In this document: in pieces, positions 37,156 through 44,857 of the stretch
How the letters are laid out: each line of letters opens with the position of its first letter
How positions within the stretch are numbered: position 1 is the first letter of the stretch
Source: BOG-908 sp965199235
GTDB lineage: Bacteria; Pseudomonadota; Alphaproteobacteria; Acetobacterales; Acetobacteraceae
Direction of reading: 5' to 3'
Length of the DNA stretch: 64,000 nucleotides
Assembly: GCA_965199235.1 (NCBI GenBank)
Contig: CBDAQU010000002.1
Span: 1,798,001 to 1,862,000, forward strand
Made by a program: the position numbers and the translations under genes
Notes under the pieces: generated by a model
Databases searched by the model: none
Told to the model about the DNA's origin: nothing
The model's input: the letters and a program-made list of their open reading frames with translations, nothing else

Positions 37156-37886
37156 GCAGGAACGTGCAGGGTCTGCACCGCGGCGGACAGGGCGGCCACG
37201 CGCGCGTTGAACGCACGGCCGGTGCGGCTGCGCAGGTCGGGCAGCGTGCCCGGCAGCTCGGCCACGATGCGGCCAGGACGCGGCGCCATCAGCAGCACGC
37301 GGCTGGCCAGGTAGGCGGCCTCGTAGAGCGAATGGGTCACGAGGACGGTGGTGCAGCCCAGGCTGTCGGTCAGTGCCAGGCATTCGTCCTGCAGGCGATG
37401 GCGGGTGAACTCGTCCAGTGCGGCGAACGGTTCGTCCATCAGCAGCAGCCGTGGGCGGGTGACCAGCGCGCGCGCGATCGATACCCGCATGCGCATCCCG
37501 CCCGACAGGGTCCTGGGCAGCGCGTCGGCGGACTCGGCCAGCCCGACCAGGGCCAGCGCCTCGGTTGCCCTGGCGCGCGCGTCCGAGGTGCCGCGCAGCC
37601 GCAGCGGGAGTGCCACGTTGCGCCAGGCGCTGGCCCACGGCATCAGGGTGGGGTCCTGGAACACGTAGCCGATCTCGCCTGCGGCCGGCGGCAGGCCGGA
37701 CCAGCGCAGTCTGCCCGACGATGGCTGGTCCAGTCCGGCGATCAGGCGAAGCAGGGTGGACTTGCCGCAGCCGGACGGGCCGAGCAGCACCAGGAAGTCG
37801 CGCGCCGTCAGCTTCAGGTCGACCTCCTCCAGCGCTTCGGTGCCGTCGGCGAAGCGCTTGCCGACGCCGCTCAGCTCGATCACCAC
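37152..37886 (-). CDS. ABC transporter ATP-binding protein (SsuB/ThiZ-like)
   Basis: Predicted 244-residue ATPase: Walker A LLGPSGCGKSTLLRL, Q-loop YVFQDPTLMPW, signature LSGGMRMRVSIARAL, Walker B LLLMDEPFAALDE, and H-loop VLVTHSLYEA. It energises the permease encoded four bases into its stop. GTG 37886 starts eight bases after the end of the binding-protein gene. Confidence 0.93.
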   Translation of the reverse strand: MVIELSGVGKRFADGTEALEEVDLKLTARDFLVLLGPSGCGKSTLLRLIAGLDQPSSGRLRWSGLPPAAGEIGYVFQDPTLMPWASAWRNVALPLRLRGTSDARARATEALALVGLAESADALPRTLSGGMRMRVSIARALVTRPRLLLMDEPFAALDEFTRHRLQDECLALTDSLGCTTVLVTHSLYEAAYLASRVLLMAPRPGRIVAELPGTLPDLRSRTGRAFNARVAALSAAVQTLHVPA

Positions 37887-37894
37887 TCGGGCCT

Positions 37895-38884
37895 TTACGG
37901 CAGAACCGGGGCCGCCTTGTGCACGAACGTGAGCGTGTAGGCGCGCTTGTAGTCCAGGTCGGGGGGGTAAAGCCCCGCCTGCACCATCGAGCTGAAAAAA
38001 TCCCTCCAGCGCTCGTCGGTCATCGTGCCGATCCCCTGGGTCAGCGCGTCGCCGGACTCCACGATGCCGTGGGAGCGCAGCGCTTCCCGCCCGTAATCGA
38101 GTAGCGCGTCGGTCATCTCCGGGTTGGCCTGCTTGATCAGCGTGTTGCCGGGCCTTGGGTCGCTTTCGAGGTAGCTGCGCCAGCCTTCAGCGGTGGCGTC
38201 GAGGAAGCGCTGCACCAAATCGGGGTTGCGGCTGACCAGGTCCCGGCTGGTGGCGATCAGGCTGGCGTAACCGGAAAACCCCGCATCCGACAGCAGCAGC
38301 ACCACCGGGTCGAAGCCGGCCTGCTGCCTGATCAGGAACGGTTCGGAGCCGAGATAGCCCTGCTGCACCGCCTTGCTGTCGGCCAGGAACGGCGCCAGGC
38401 TGAAGGCGTAGGGGCGTATCTGGTCGTCGGTGTAGCCGAACTTCTGCTTGACGAAGTTCCACCAGCCGATGCGGGTGTCGGCGCCGATCATGATCGGCTG
38501 GCCCTTCAGCGCGGCAAAACTGTCGTTGCCCACGCCGGGATGCGCCAGGATGACCGAGGGGTCCTTCTGGAACATCGCGGCAACGGCGACGAAGGGCAGG
38601 TTCTCGCGGGCAAAGTTGAGCGCCAGGAAGCTGTTTCCGGCAATGGTGAAATCCAGCCGTCCGCCCATCAGAAGCTGGGCCTGGTTCACCTGCGGCCCGC
38701 CCTGCCGGATCGTCACCTCAAGCCCGTGCCTGGCGTAGATGCCCTGCGCCACCGCCTGGTAGTAGCCGCCGTACTCCGCTTCGGCCAGCCAGTCGATGCC
38801 GAAAGTCACGTGGTCGGCCGCCCTGGCAGGGGCGGCAAGCGCCCAGGCGATGATGGAGGCAGCGAGCATGCGGGATATGAACAC
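37895..38884 (-). CDS. ABC transporter substrate-binding protein, NMT1/THI5-like
   Basis: Predicted 329-residue exported protein with a signal peptide (LAASIIAWALAAPARAAD). The mature region starts HVTFGIDWLAEAEYGGYYQA and has GLEVTIRQGGPQVNQAQLL, typical of NMT1/THI5-like binding proteins for thiamine precursors, sulfonates or similar small organics. GTG 38884 has GGGGA upstream. No thi or ssu genes or TPP riboswitch are adjacent, so the ligand stays open. It diverges from the DUF1491 gene. Confidence 0.88.
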   Translation of the reverse strand: MFISRMLAASIIAWALAAPARAADHVTFGIDWLAEAEYGGYYQAVAQGIYARHGLEVTIRQGGPQVNQAQLLMGGRLDFTIAGNSFLALNFARENLPFVAVAAMFQKDPSVILAHPGVGNDSFAALKGQPIMIGADTRIGWWNFVKQKFGYTDDQIRPYAFSLAPFLADSKAVQQGYLGSEPFLIRQQAGFDPVVLLLSDAGFSGYASLIATSRDLVSRNPDLVQRFLDATAEGWRSYLESDPRPGNTLIKQANPEMTDALLDYGREALRSHGIVESGDALTQGIGTMTDERWRDFFSSMVQAGLYPPDLDYKRAYTLTFVHKAAPVLP

Positions 38885-38971
38885 GGTCTGTCCCCAAGGT
38901 TTGCGCGTACGCGTCAGTGCCCATGTTGCATGGGCAGCCGCGCACGTCGCAGCGGCTTGGGGGGCGGTCAA

Positions 38972-39304
38972 GTGGAGGCACGTGTCAAGGCTGGGCTGTG
39001 GGTCGCGGCGGCGTTGCGGCTGGCCTTCGCCGACGGCCGAGGCGGCGCCGTGCTGCGCCGTGGGGATGCGGACGCCGGCGGCATCCTGGTCGTTCTGCGC
39101 GGACGCGAGGGTTTGTCCGTGCTGAGCCAGGTCAGCGGCCAGGATGGCGAGCACGCCTGGCTGCGCGCCACCGGCAGCGCCCCGGTGCTGCAGGACGCGG
39201 CCGATTCGTATGTCGAGCGCCAGGTGGCGCGCGACCCCGACCTGTGGGTGGTCGAGTTCGACGCGCCCGACTACCTGCCGCCGTTTGAGGGGCGGGTCGT
39301 CTAG
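38972..39304 (+). CDS. DUF1491 family protein
   Basis: Predicted 110-residue cytosolic protein. VKAGLWVAAALRLA at the start, VLRRGDADAGGILVVLRG in the middle and ARDPDLWVVEFDAPDYLPP at the end match DUF1491, a small alphaproteobacterial family of unknown function. GTG 38972 follows GGGGGGCGG. The TAG stop is formed by the CTAG end of the R2a repeat. Confidence 0.8.
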   Translation: MEARVKAGLWVAAALRLAFADGRGGAVLRRGDADAGGILVVLRGREGLSVLSQVSGQDGEHAWLRATGSAPVLQDAADSYVERQVARDPDLWVVEFDAPDYLPPFEGRVV

Positions 39305-39368
39305 AGCATGATCGCGTCAGGTTGATCTTCAACCACGATAACATGCTCGCCAAAACATCAGGTTCTAG
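39301..39368. repeat. R2a: CTAG-bounded AGCATGATC repeat
   Basis: A 68-bp element beginning CTAGAGCATGATCGCG and ending TCAGGTTCTAG. Its first half matches R2b at 48005 closely (AGCATGATCGC, TCAGGTTGATC, TCAACCACGATA, CATGCTC); the hairpin arm found in R2b is absent. It closes the DUF1491 reading frame. The remainder of the gap to the LysR gene end at 39456 shows nothing. Confidence 0.75.
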
Positions 39369-39455
39369 AACCAGCAATATTCCGCTTCCGGCGGTCGCAT
39401 CGTGCTGGTCGGGGCGCCTTCGTCGACCTTGACCGCTAGCAACCCACACAAGGAA

Positions 39456-40370
39456 CTAACCGCGCAGCCCTGGTGCGACTGCACGCACCAGATCGGCGAC
39501 GAGCGCCACCACTGAATCCAGGTCGGTGCGCCGATGCCGGACGAGGTAAAGCGAGACCGGCTCAAGCACGATCGGGACGGGACGCGACGTCAGCCTCGCA
39601 GCGGCGATACAGTCCATGACGCCTGTTGGAAACGCGGCCAGCAGGTCCGTACGACACAACAACTCCAGCGAATGCAGGAAGGTGGGGACTACGGCCGCCA
39701 CGCGCCGATGGCGCCCGATGCGGGCAAGCGCCGCGTCGGCCGATCCCTGCCGGTCCCCGCAACCGGAGACAACGACATGGGGGTAAGCAAGCCAACACTC
39801 GAGGTCCAACGTCTCAGCCGCTGCCGCCGGGTGACCTTGTCGCATCACGACGACATAGGAGTAGGTGCCAAGGAGCTCGGTCCGCAGCGACGCCCCCAGT
39901 GGCGACGTCACGGTGACAGCAAGGTCCACCTCTCCACGCTCAAGCCGGGCGATCTCGTCGCCGGCGTGCCAGGGGTGGAAGATCAGGTCGATGCCAGGTG
40001 CGCGCTTGGCGAGTTCCGCCGTCAAAGCAGCACCGAGCGCAGCGGCGGGAACGTCGGATGCAACGAGCCGGACCGCGCCGCGAAGATCAGCCAGAGCCGG
40101 TGCAGCTGCCCCGACGACGCCGGCCAGCCCGGCAAGAGCGGCGTGTAGAGGTTCGCGGATCGTATCGGCGCGTGGAGTTCGACGGAGCCTCGCCGGCGAT
40201 GCCCTGACCAGCAGGGGATCGCCAAATAGAGAGCGAGCGCGAGCGAGCGCGTTGGAGGCCGCAGGTTGAGACAAGCCAAGCCGTTTGGCCGCCCGGCCCA
40301 CATGGGCCTCGTCCAGCAGCGCATCCACAATCACGAGCAGGTTGAGGTCGATACCACGAAGCTTCACCAC
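39456..40370 (-). CDS. LysR family transcriptional regulator
   Basis: Predicted 304-residue regulator. N-terminal winged helix: LRGIDLNLLVIVDALLDE, HVGRAAKRLGLSQPAASNAL, FGDPLLVRA; C-terminal effector domain includes LVASDVPAAALGAAL and DLAVTVTSPLG. It diverges from the quinone reductase gene over a ~79-base gap and probably regulates it, as is usual for LysR pairs. GTG 40370 (or 40367) was preferred over the ATG at 40391 by family N-terminus. Confidence 0.88.
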   Translation of the reverse strand: MVKLRGIDLNLLVIVDALLDEAHVGRAAKRLGLSQPAASNALARARSLFGDPLLVRASPARLRRTPRADTIREPLHAALAGLAGVVGAAAPALADLRGAVRLVASDVPAAALGAALTAELAKRAPGIDLIFHPWHAGDEIARLERGEVDLAVTVTSPLGASLRTELLGTYSYVVVMRQGHPAAAAETLDLECWLAYPHVVVSGCGDRQGSADAALARIGRHRRVAAVVPTFLHSLELLCRTDLLAAFPTGVMDCIAAARLTSRPVPIVLEPVSLYLVRHRRTDLDSVVALVADLVRAVAPGLRG

Positions 40371-40449
40371 GTCAATGAGATACCATAACAAGCATCATCT
40401 TGAGAAATACGTCTTGCGAGGCTATCGCGCCGTCTCGGAGGCTGCGGAC

Positions 40450-41010
40450 ATGTCGACCGTTCTGGTGCTTGCCCATCCCAATTTTGCCGCCTCGCGAGCC
40501 AATCGCGCGCTGCTCGCCGGGTTGGACGGTATCCCCGGATTGGAGGTTGCTGAGCTTTACACCCTGTACCCTGATGGACGGATCGAATTTGCGATCGAGC
40601 GCGAGCGAGTGTTGCGCGCCGAGCGGATGGTGCTTCAGTTTCCTCTCCAGTGGTATTCGGTTCCCTCGTTGCTCAAGCTTTGGATGGATACGGTGCTGAC
40701 GCCGCTGTTCTATGATGAGCCTGACATCGCTGCATCCACGGCGAACCTGGCAATACTTGCGGCAACGACCACGGGAGGACCGGCGTCGAGCTATCACCCC
40801 GACTCGCCCTCCGGCATGACAATCAATGACGTGTTTGCGCCACTCAGGGCCACGGCCCGCAAATGCAATTGGCTGTGGCAGGCGCCGTTCGCCCTACACG
40901 ATGTACGCAATTCTGATGAGGCGGCATTCGCGCGCGCGGCGGAGGATTACAGATGCGTAGTCCTCTCCACACCCATGCTGGCACCGCGTATGCCAGTCCG
41001 AAACGGATAA
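40450..41010 (+). CDS. NAD(P)H:quinone reductase, flavodoxin-like
   Basis: Predicted 186-residue FMN/FAD protein of the KefF/MdaB type. VLVLAHPNFAASRANRALL binds the flavin phosphate; LQFPLQWYSVPSLLKLWMD is the family signature; ATTTGGPASSY forms the flavin loop. It likely reduces quinones or electrophiles and may be induced through the divergent LysR regulator. The final residues look frayed (LAPRMPVRNG), and the LOG gene begins 68 bases later. Confidence 0.85.
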   Translation: MSTVLVLAHPNFAASRANRALLAGLDGIPGLEVAELYTLYPDGRIEFAIERERVLRAERMVLQFPLQWYSVPSLLKLWMDTVLTPLFYDEPDIAASTANLAILAATTTGGPASSYHPDSPSGMTINDVFAPLRATARKCNWLWQAPFALHDVRNSDEAAFARAAEDYRCVVLSTPMLAPRMPVRNG

Positions 41011-41078
41011 CGTATGACCTTGGCTTGCCGGTCGGCCGGTTCCGGACCATGGGACAGCGCCGCTGGTTGGAGTCTGCC

Positions 41079-41657
41079 GTGCCTGTCCGTTCCGTCGTCG
41101 TCTTCTGCGGCTCGCGCCCCGGCCGCAATCCCGCCTGGATGCAGGCCGGCACCGAATTGGGCCGCAGCCTGGCCCTGGCGGGCATCCGCCTGGTGTTCGG
41201 CGGCGGCCGGGTCGGCCTGATGGGCGCGGTGGCCGATGCCGCCCTGGCGAATGGCGGCGCCGTGCTGGGCGTCATCCCACACTTCCTGACCGCGATGGAA
41301 GTCGCCCATGGCGGCCTGACCGAGCTGGTCGTCACCGACAGCATGCACAGCCGCAAACGCCGTATGTTCGACGAGGCCGATGCCTTCATCACCCTGCCGG
41401 GCGGCCTCGGCACGCTGGACGAGACGGTCGAGATCGTCACCTGGGGGCAGCTCGGGCTGCACGCCAAGCCGGTGCTGGTGTGCAACGTCGCCGGCTGGGC
41501 CGATGGCCTGCTCGGCGCCTTCGCCCGATCGGTGACCGACGGGTTCGCCGCCGAAAGCACGTGCGGTCTCTACGAGGTGCTGCCCGACGTGGCGTCGGTC
41601 ATGTCGCGCCTGTCGCTGCTGCCGGGCTCGCCGAGGGCCGATACCGGCCTGCTGTAA
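41079..41657 (+). CDS. LOG family nucleotide 5'-monophosphate phosphoribohydrolase
   Basis: Predicted 192-residue Rossmann enzyme of the LOG/YgdH family, which cleaves nucleoside monophosphates, including cytokinin ribotides. Motifs: VVVFCGSRPG, VFGGGRVGLMGAVADAAL, MHSRKRRMFDEADAFI with the Arg that binds phosphate, and LPGGLGTLDETVE. GTG 41079 has GGAG six bases upstream; ATG 41049 is possible. A strong terminator follows within 20 bases. Confidence 0.88.
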   Translation: MPVRSVVVFCGSRPGRNPAWMQAGTELGRSLALAGIRLVFGGGRVGLMGAVADAALANGGAVLGVIPHFLTAMEVAHGGLTELVVTDSMHSRKRRMFDEADAFITLPGGLGTLDETVEIVTWGQLGLHAKPVLVCNVAGWADGLLGAFARSVTDGFAAESTCGLYEVLPDVASVMSRLSLLPGSPRADTGLL

Positions 41658-41673
41658 GGATCGCCCGAAACAA

Positions 41674-41703
41674 CGAAGGCTCCGGATTGCTCCGGAGCCT
41701 TCG
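41674..41703 (+). terminator. rho-independent terminator after LOG gene
   Basis: CGAAGGCTCCGGA pairs perfectly with TCCGGAGCCTTCG around a TTGC loop (13-bp stem), followed by CATTGTTTG. It lies 17 bases after the LOG stop. The 248 bases from here to the tRNA show no gene. Confidence 0.85.
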
Positions 41704-41951
41704 CATTGTTTGACGGCCCGAGCGCTGGGCCGGCGAATGCTGGATCAACCCGCGAGAAGGGCTCCTGCAGTGTTCATCCAGGTCGCGACGGCGCTAGGCT
41801 GCATCAGACAATGAGACACTGGATCACCTCCTTTCGGTTGTTGAGGACCCCAAGGTGCGGACGCGCCGCCGCGTCGTCAAGCCCGTTCTTGCCAGCAGGT
41901 CCGGCACGCCTTGCGGAGGTTTCCTCGGGCCGTTATACGCCGCCTCTCGGT

Positions 41952-42028
41952 CGGAGCGTAGCTCAGCCTGGTAGAGCGCTTGCTTCGGGAGCCAGAGGCC
42001 GGAGGTTCGAATCCTCTCGCTCCGACCA
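41952..42028 (+). tRNA. tRNA-Pro(CGG)
   Basis: A 77-base cloverleaf: acceptor CGGAGCG pairs with CGCTCCG, D-arm GCTC/GAGC, anticodon loop TTCGGGA giving anticodon CGG, T-arm GGAGG/CCTCT with TTCGAAT, and an encoded ACCA end. The anticodon stem has one internal mismatch (CTTGC with GCCAG). The R1-A repeat begins ten bases downstream. Confidence 0.92.
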
Positions 42029-42038
42029 AATCCTCGTT

Positions 42039-42152
42039 TAGGGCACTGTCACGCGGACCGGATGGTTGGAGTGACCAAATTGCTCGCCAAAACAAGGCCT
42101 TGACCGGTTTGAGGTCCGCCTACTCGCGGACCCTCTGCGTGAACCGGGCTAG
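42039..42152 (-). repeat. R1-A: ~115 bp structured repeat, minus orientation
   Basis: Read on the minus strand it begins CTAGCCCGGTTCACGCAG and continues with GTCCGCGAGTAGGCGGAC, AAACCGGTC and CCTTGTTTTGGCGAGCAA. The ends pair (ACCGGTT-type arms) and GTCCGC/GCGGAC forms an inner stem. It matches R1-B, C and D. Its first CTAG supplies the TAG stop of the PIN toxin gene. Confidence 0.85.
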
Positions 42153-42552
42153 CCAAACGGGTTGACGATCGTCAGCCGGCCTTCGATGACACGGCCGTGC
42201 TGCATGTCTTCGGACAGGAAGATGGTGCAGCCGGCCTGCAGCGCCGCAGCGATAAGCAGGCTGTCGTAGATGTGGTAACCGGTCGATGCGGCGATGGTCA
42301 TCGCCGCCCCGTGCGTCTGGAGAGTAAGCGGCGCCGGAGGTCTGCAGAACCGTCCGAACTCGGACAAGGCCGCTTCTATGTCCGGCCAGGACAGGTGAAG
42401 CCTGCGCATGACGGAGGCGAACTCGCTCAGCACCTGAACGCTCACAACCCCCCCCCTTCGGCCAGTATGGCTACCGCTTCTCGCCCGCGCGCGTCGCGTT
42501 CGTCGGTCGCATAGACCAGAATGTTGGTGTCGATGAACGCGTCATCTCTCAT
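42149..42552 (-). pseudogene. PIN-domain toxin (VapC-like), out of frame at a G9 run
   Basis: Two frames together encode one PIN ribonuclease. The 5' part starts MRDDAFIDTNILVYATDE with the first catalytic Asp and stops just after EGGG; the 3' part continues SVQVLSEFASVMRR, GYHIYDSLLIAAAL and TIFLSEDMQHG with the remaining acidic residues. The break falls in a run of nine G (42448-42456, C on the plus strand). Ten or seven G would restore the frame as EGGVVSVQVL. It is a frameshift mutation, a phase-variable tract or a sequencing error. The start overlaps the antitoxin gene by 11 bases. Confidence 0.8.
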
Positions 42553-42772
42553 ACACGTCCTCGCGCCGGAACCTGAACCCGGGCGGCAGCGGGCGCTGCA
42601 GAGCTCGAAGCCGGGCCAGCGCTTCCTCCTGGCTTTTGTCGCGCGACACGTCGAAGCGGCGGTCGCCCGCGATGCCGATTTCGATCTCGTCACCCTCCTT
42701 TAACTCGAGCAGGTCAACGACCGACATGGGCAGTCGAACTGCCAGGCTGTTGCCCCATCGGCCAACCTGCAC
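42542..42772 (-). CDS. AbrB/MazE-type antitoxin
   Basis: Predicted 76-residue swapped-hairpin DNA-binding antitoxin: MQVGRWGNSLAVRLPMSVVD followed by LELKEGDEIEIGI, then a Lys/Arg-rich tail expected to wrap the toxin. GTG 42772 has GGGAGG upstream. The stop overlaps the PIN toxin start, the usual order of a toxin-antitoxin operon. The pair should autoregulate from the region upstream of 42772. Confidence 0.85.
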   Translation of the reverse strand: MQVGRWGNSLAVRLPMSVVDLLELKEGDEIEIGIAGDRRFDVSRDKSQEEALARLRALQRPLPPGFRFRREDVYER

Positions 42773-42843
42773 TCCGGCCTCCCTGATATACCCGGCAAAT
42801 GCGTATCAAGATCGCAGTGGATGCAACGAGCGATATGCGCTTT

Positions 42844-42961
42844 CTAGACCGGTTTCCACGCAGAGTGTCCGCGAGTAGGCGGACCTCAAACCGGTCTAGA
42901 CCTTGTTTTGGCGAGCAATTTCGTCACTCCGACCATTCCAGTCTGCGTGACGTTGCTCTAG
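42844..42961 (+). repeat. R1-B: ~118 bp structured repeat, plus orientation
   Basis: Starts CTAGACCGGTTTCCACGCAG and ends TCTGCGTGACGTTGCTCTAG. Internal pairings: AGACCGGTTT with AAACCGGTCT, GTCCGC with GCGGAC, and CGCAGA with TCTGCG, giving a multi-branched fold. It faces away from R1-A, so the two enclose the toxin-antitoxin module as inverted copies. It also encodes the last 21 residues and stop of the acyltransferase. Confidence 0.85.
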
Positions 42962-43990
42962 ACGTGGCGACCCTGCCAGTGCCCGTCGTCCAGGCCGTTC
43001 GATGAGTTGGTAAGTGACGTGCGACGCCGCCAGCAGGAAGATCAGGATCAGCGTGGCCGCCAGCAGGTCTGCCGACGCCGACGGCAGGAAGAGGCGCGCC
43101 GACGCGCGCACCTGATCCAACGGGTGCAGCAGGAAGATGTGCAGCAGATAGGTCGAGTAGGACACCTCGCCCAGCCAAACCACCGACGCCGACGCGAACA
43201 GCCAAACCGGTCCGCGCGTGCCGCAAGCCAGGCAGAGCACCAGAGGCGGGAACAGCGCGTACACCGCCAGGTCGGACGCCTGCACGGCGAGCAAGCCCGC
43301 CAGCAGCAGCAGCAGCCCCCAGGCGATTTCAGGGCGGCCTGCCAGACGAGCGGTTGCGCCCCCCAAGGACAGGCGCTGCACGCCGAGGCCGAGGATGAAG
43401 CCGGCCAGGCAGCGCATCAGCGGCCCCGCGGTGCGGCCGTCCCACGCGTCCAGCAGCCTCGGTTGCCCATCCGCATGCAGCAGCACGGCCGTGCCCAGCA
43501 GCAGCCCCAGCGCCGCGGCCGCGCCGGCCAGCGCCGGGCGCGGCCCACGGTGCAGCATGCAGCTGGCCAGCAGCGGAAATGCCCAGTAGGCCGCCCACTC
43601 AGTGCTGATCGACCAGGCTGGCCCGATGGAACTCGGCGCCAGCCCCCAGGACTGCACCAGCAGCAAGTTGGCCGGGATGTCCGTCCAGGGATAGGGCAGG
43701 GGTGCCGCGATCCAGGGCCGAGGCAGGTCGAAGCGGCGGTAGTGCCAGGCGGTGTAGGCCAGGCGCGCGACCAGGATCGCGCCGTAGAGCGGATAGAGGC
43801 GCGCGATCCGGCGGCGCAGGAAGCCGGCAAAGGCACGCGGCGAGAACGAGCAGAACAGGCGGCCGTAGCTCAGCGCCATCACGAAGCCGCTCAGCACGAA
43901 GAACACGTCGACCGCGAGGTAGCCGCGGCCGACGATCGCGACCGCCCAGCCGCCGATCAGCCTGCCCGGCAGCAGCAGGTGGTAGGCCAC
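42896..43990 (-). CDS. acyltransferase 3 family membrane protein (5' end unclear)
   Basis: Predicted inner-membrane O-acyltransferase of the OafA/NodX type with about ten membrane segments: GYLAVDVFFVLSGFVMAL, RRRIARLYPLY, SIGPAWSISTEWAAYW. From GTG 43990 it has 364 residues, but the family's N-terminal motif lies upstream in frame as IPALTGLRGVAALWVVAYH (from 44035), with no ATG, GTG or TTG before a stop near 44080. Either an ATA start at 44035 (AAAGG upstream) is used or the 5' end is damaged. The C-terminal 21 residues come from the R1-B repeat, so the native end has been replaced. Confidence 0.75.
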   Translation of the reverse strand: MAYHLLLPGRLIGGWAVAIVGRGYLAVDVFFVLSGFVMALSYGRLFCSFSPRAFAGFLRRRIARLYPLYGAILVARLAYTAWHYRRFDLPRPWIAAPLPYPWTDIPANLLLVQSWGLAPSSIGPAWSISTEWAAYWAFPLLASCMLHRGPRPALAGAAAALGLLLGTAVLLHADGQPRLLDAWDGRTAGPLMRCLAGFILGLGVQRLSLGGATARLAGRPEIAWGLLLLLAGLLAVQASDLAVYALFPPLVLCLACGTRGPVWLFASASVVWLGEVSYSTYLLHIFLLHPLDQVRASARLFLPSASADLLAATLILIFLLAASHVTYQLIERPGRRALAGSPRLEQRHADWNGRSDEIARQNKV

Positions 43991-44051
43991 GACCCACAGC
44001 GCGGCGACACCGCGAAGCCCGGTGAGCGCGGGTATGTCGCCTTTCGCCGGC

Positions 44052-44243
44052 CTAGCGCTTATGGGCGCCCCACAGCATCAGCCAGCGCACCGGAAACACC
44101 CACACGAACCCGGCCAGCGGATAGTAGATCGCCTGGATCGCCCAGTGCAGCGGGCGCACCGCATCGGCCAGCACCGCGGCGGCAGCGATCCAGCACAGGA
44201 CGAAGACGCAGATGGCCAGAGTTGCGACAGGCGTGCGAGACAT
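44052..44243 (-). CDS. DUF2842 family small membrane protein
   Basis: Predicted 63-residue protein with two membrane segments. IAAAAVLADAVRPLHWAIQ, YYPLAGFVWVFPVRWLM and WGAHKR match the small alphaproteobacterial DUF2842 family, function unknown. ATG 44243 was chosen by length. Upstream, apt starts divergently at 44341. Confidence 0.85.
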   Translation of the reverse strand: MSRTPVATLAICVFVLCWIAAAAVLADAVRPLHWAIQAIYYPLAGFVWVFPVRWLMLWGAHKR

Positions 44244-44340
44244 GCCGGCCGCGTTAGGCGAAACACCGGAGGTGGGCAAGGCCGCGCGCGTGCCTCATAC
44301 AGAGCCCACGCCCCGCAACCCAGCCGAGTAGACGCCGACC

Positions 44341-44856
44341 ATGGACCTGAAGGATCACATCCGCTCAATCCCGGATTTCCCCAAGCCGGGCATCCTGTTC
44401 TACGACGTCTCCACCCTGCTGGCGCATCCCGATGCGTGGCAGGTCGCCATGGGCCGGCTCGCCAAGCGGGTTGCGCCGTACCGGGCGGACCTGCTCGCCG
44501 GCATCGAATCGCGCGGCTTCCTGCTGGCCGCACCGCTCGCGCTCAAGCTCGGCTGCGGTTTTGCGATGATACGCAAGCCCGGCAAGCTGCCAGGTGCGAC
44601 CATCGGCCTGGACTACGCGCTGGAATACGGCACCGACCGCGTGGAGATCCAGCAGGGCGCCATCAGCCCTGGCCAGCGCGTGGTGGTCGTGGACGACCTG
44701 CTGGCCACCGGCGGCACGATGGCCGCCGGCATCGCCCTGCTCCGCAGCGTCGGCGCCGACGTGCCTGCCGCCGCAGTGCTGATCGAACTCACCTTCCTGG
44801 CCGGCCGGGCAAAACTCGACGTGCCGACCGAGGCGCTGATCGCCTATGATTCGTAG
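44341..44856 (+). CDS. apt: adenine phosphoribosyltransferase
   Basis: Predicted 171-residue salvage enzyme converting adenine and PRPP to AMP. It opens DLKDHIRSIPDFPKPGILFYD, has AGIESRGFLLAAPLA, IRKPGKLPG and the PRPP loop VVVVDDLLATGGT near residue 120. Good length for the family. It converges with the large membrane protein gene, ending two bases from its stop. Confidence 0.96.
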   Translation: MDLKDHIRSIPDFPKPGILFYDVSTLLAHPDAWQVAMGRLAKRVAPYRADLLAGIESRGFLLAAPLALKLGCGFAMIRKPGKLPGATIGLDYALEYGTDRVEIQQGAISPGQRVVVVDDLLATGGTMAAGIALLRSVGADVPAAAVLIELTFLAGRAKLDVPTEALIAYDS

Positions 44857-44857
44857 G

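Noticed and set aside
38885..38971. Possible TPP riboswitch for the NMT1-type importer
   Set aside because: Only 87 bases are available and no CTGAGA-type conserved core is present.
41706..42041. 111-codon frame across the tRNA-Pro gene
   Set aside because: It runs through the tRNA, whose sequence gives a generic peptide in this frame; no independent support.
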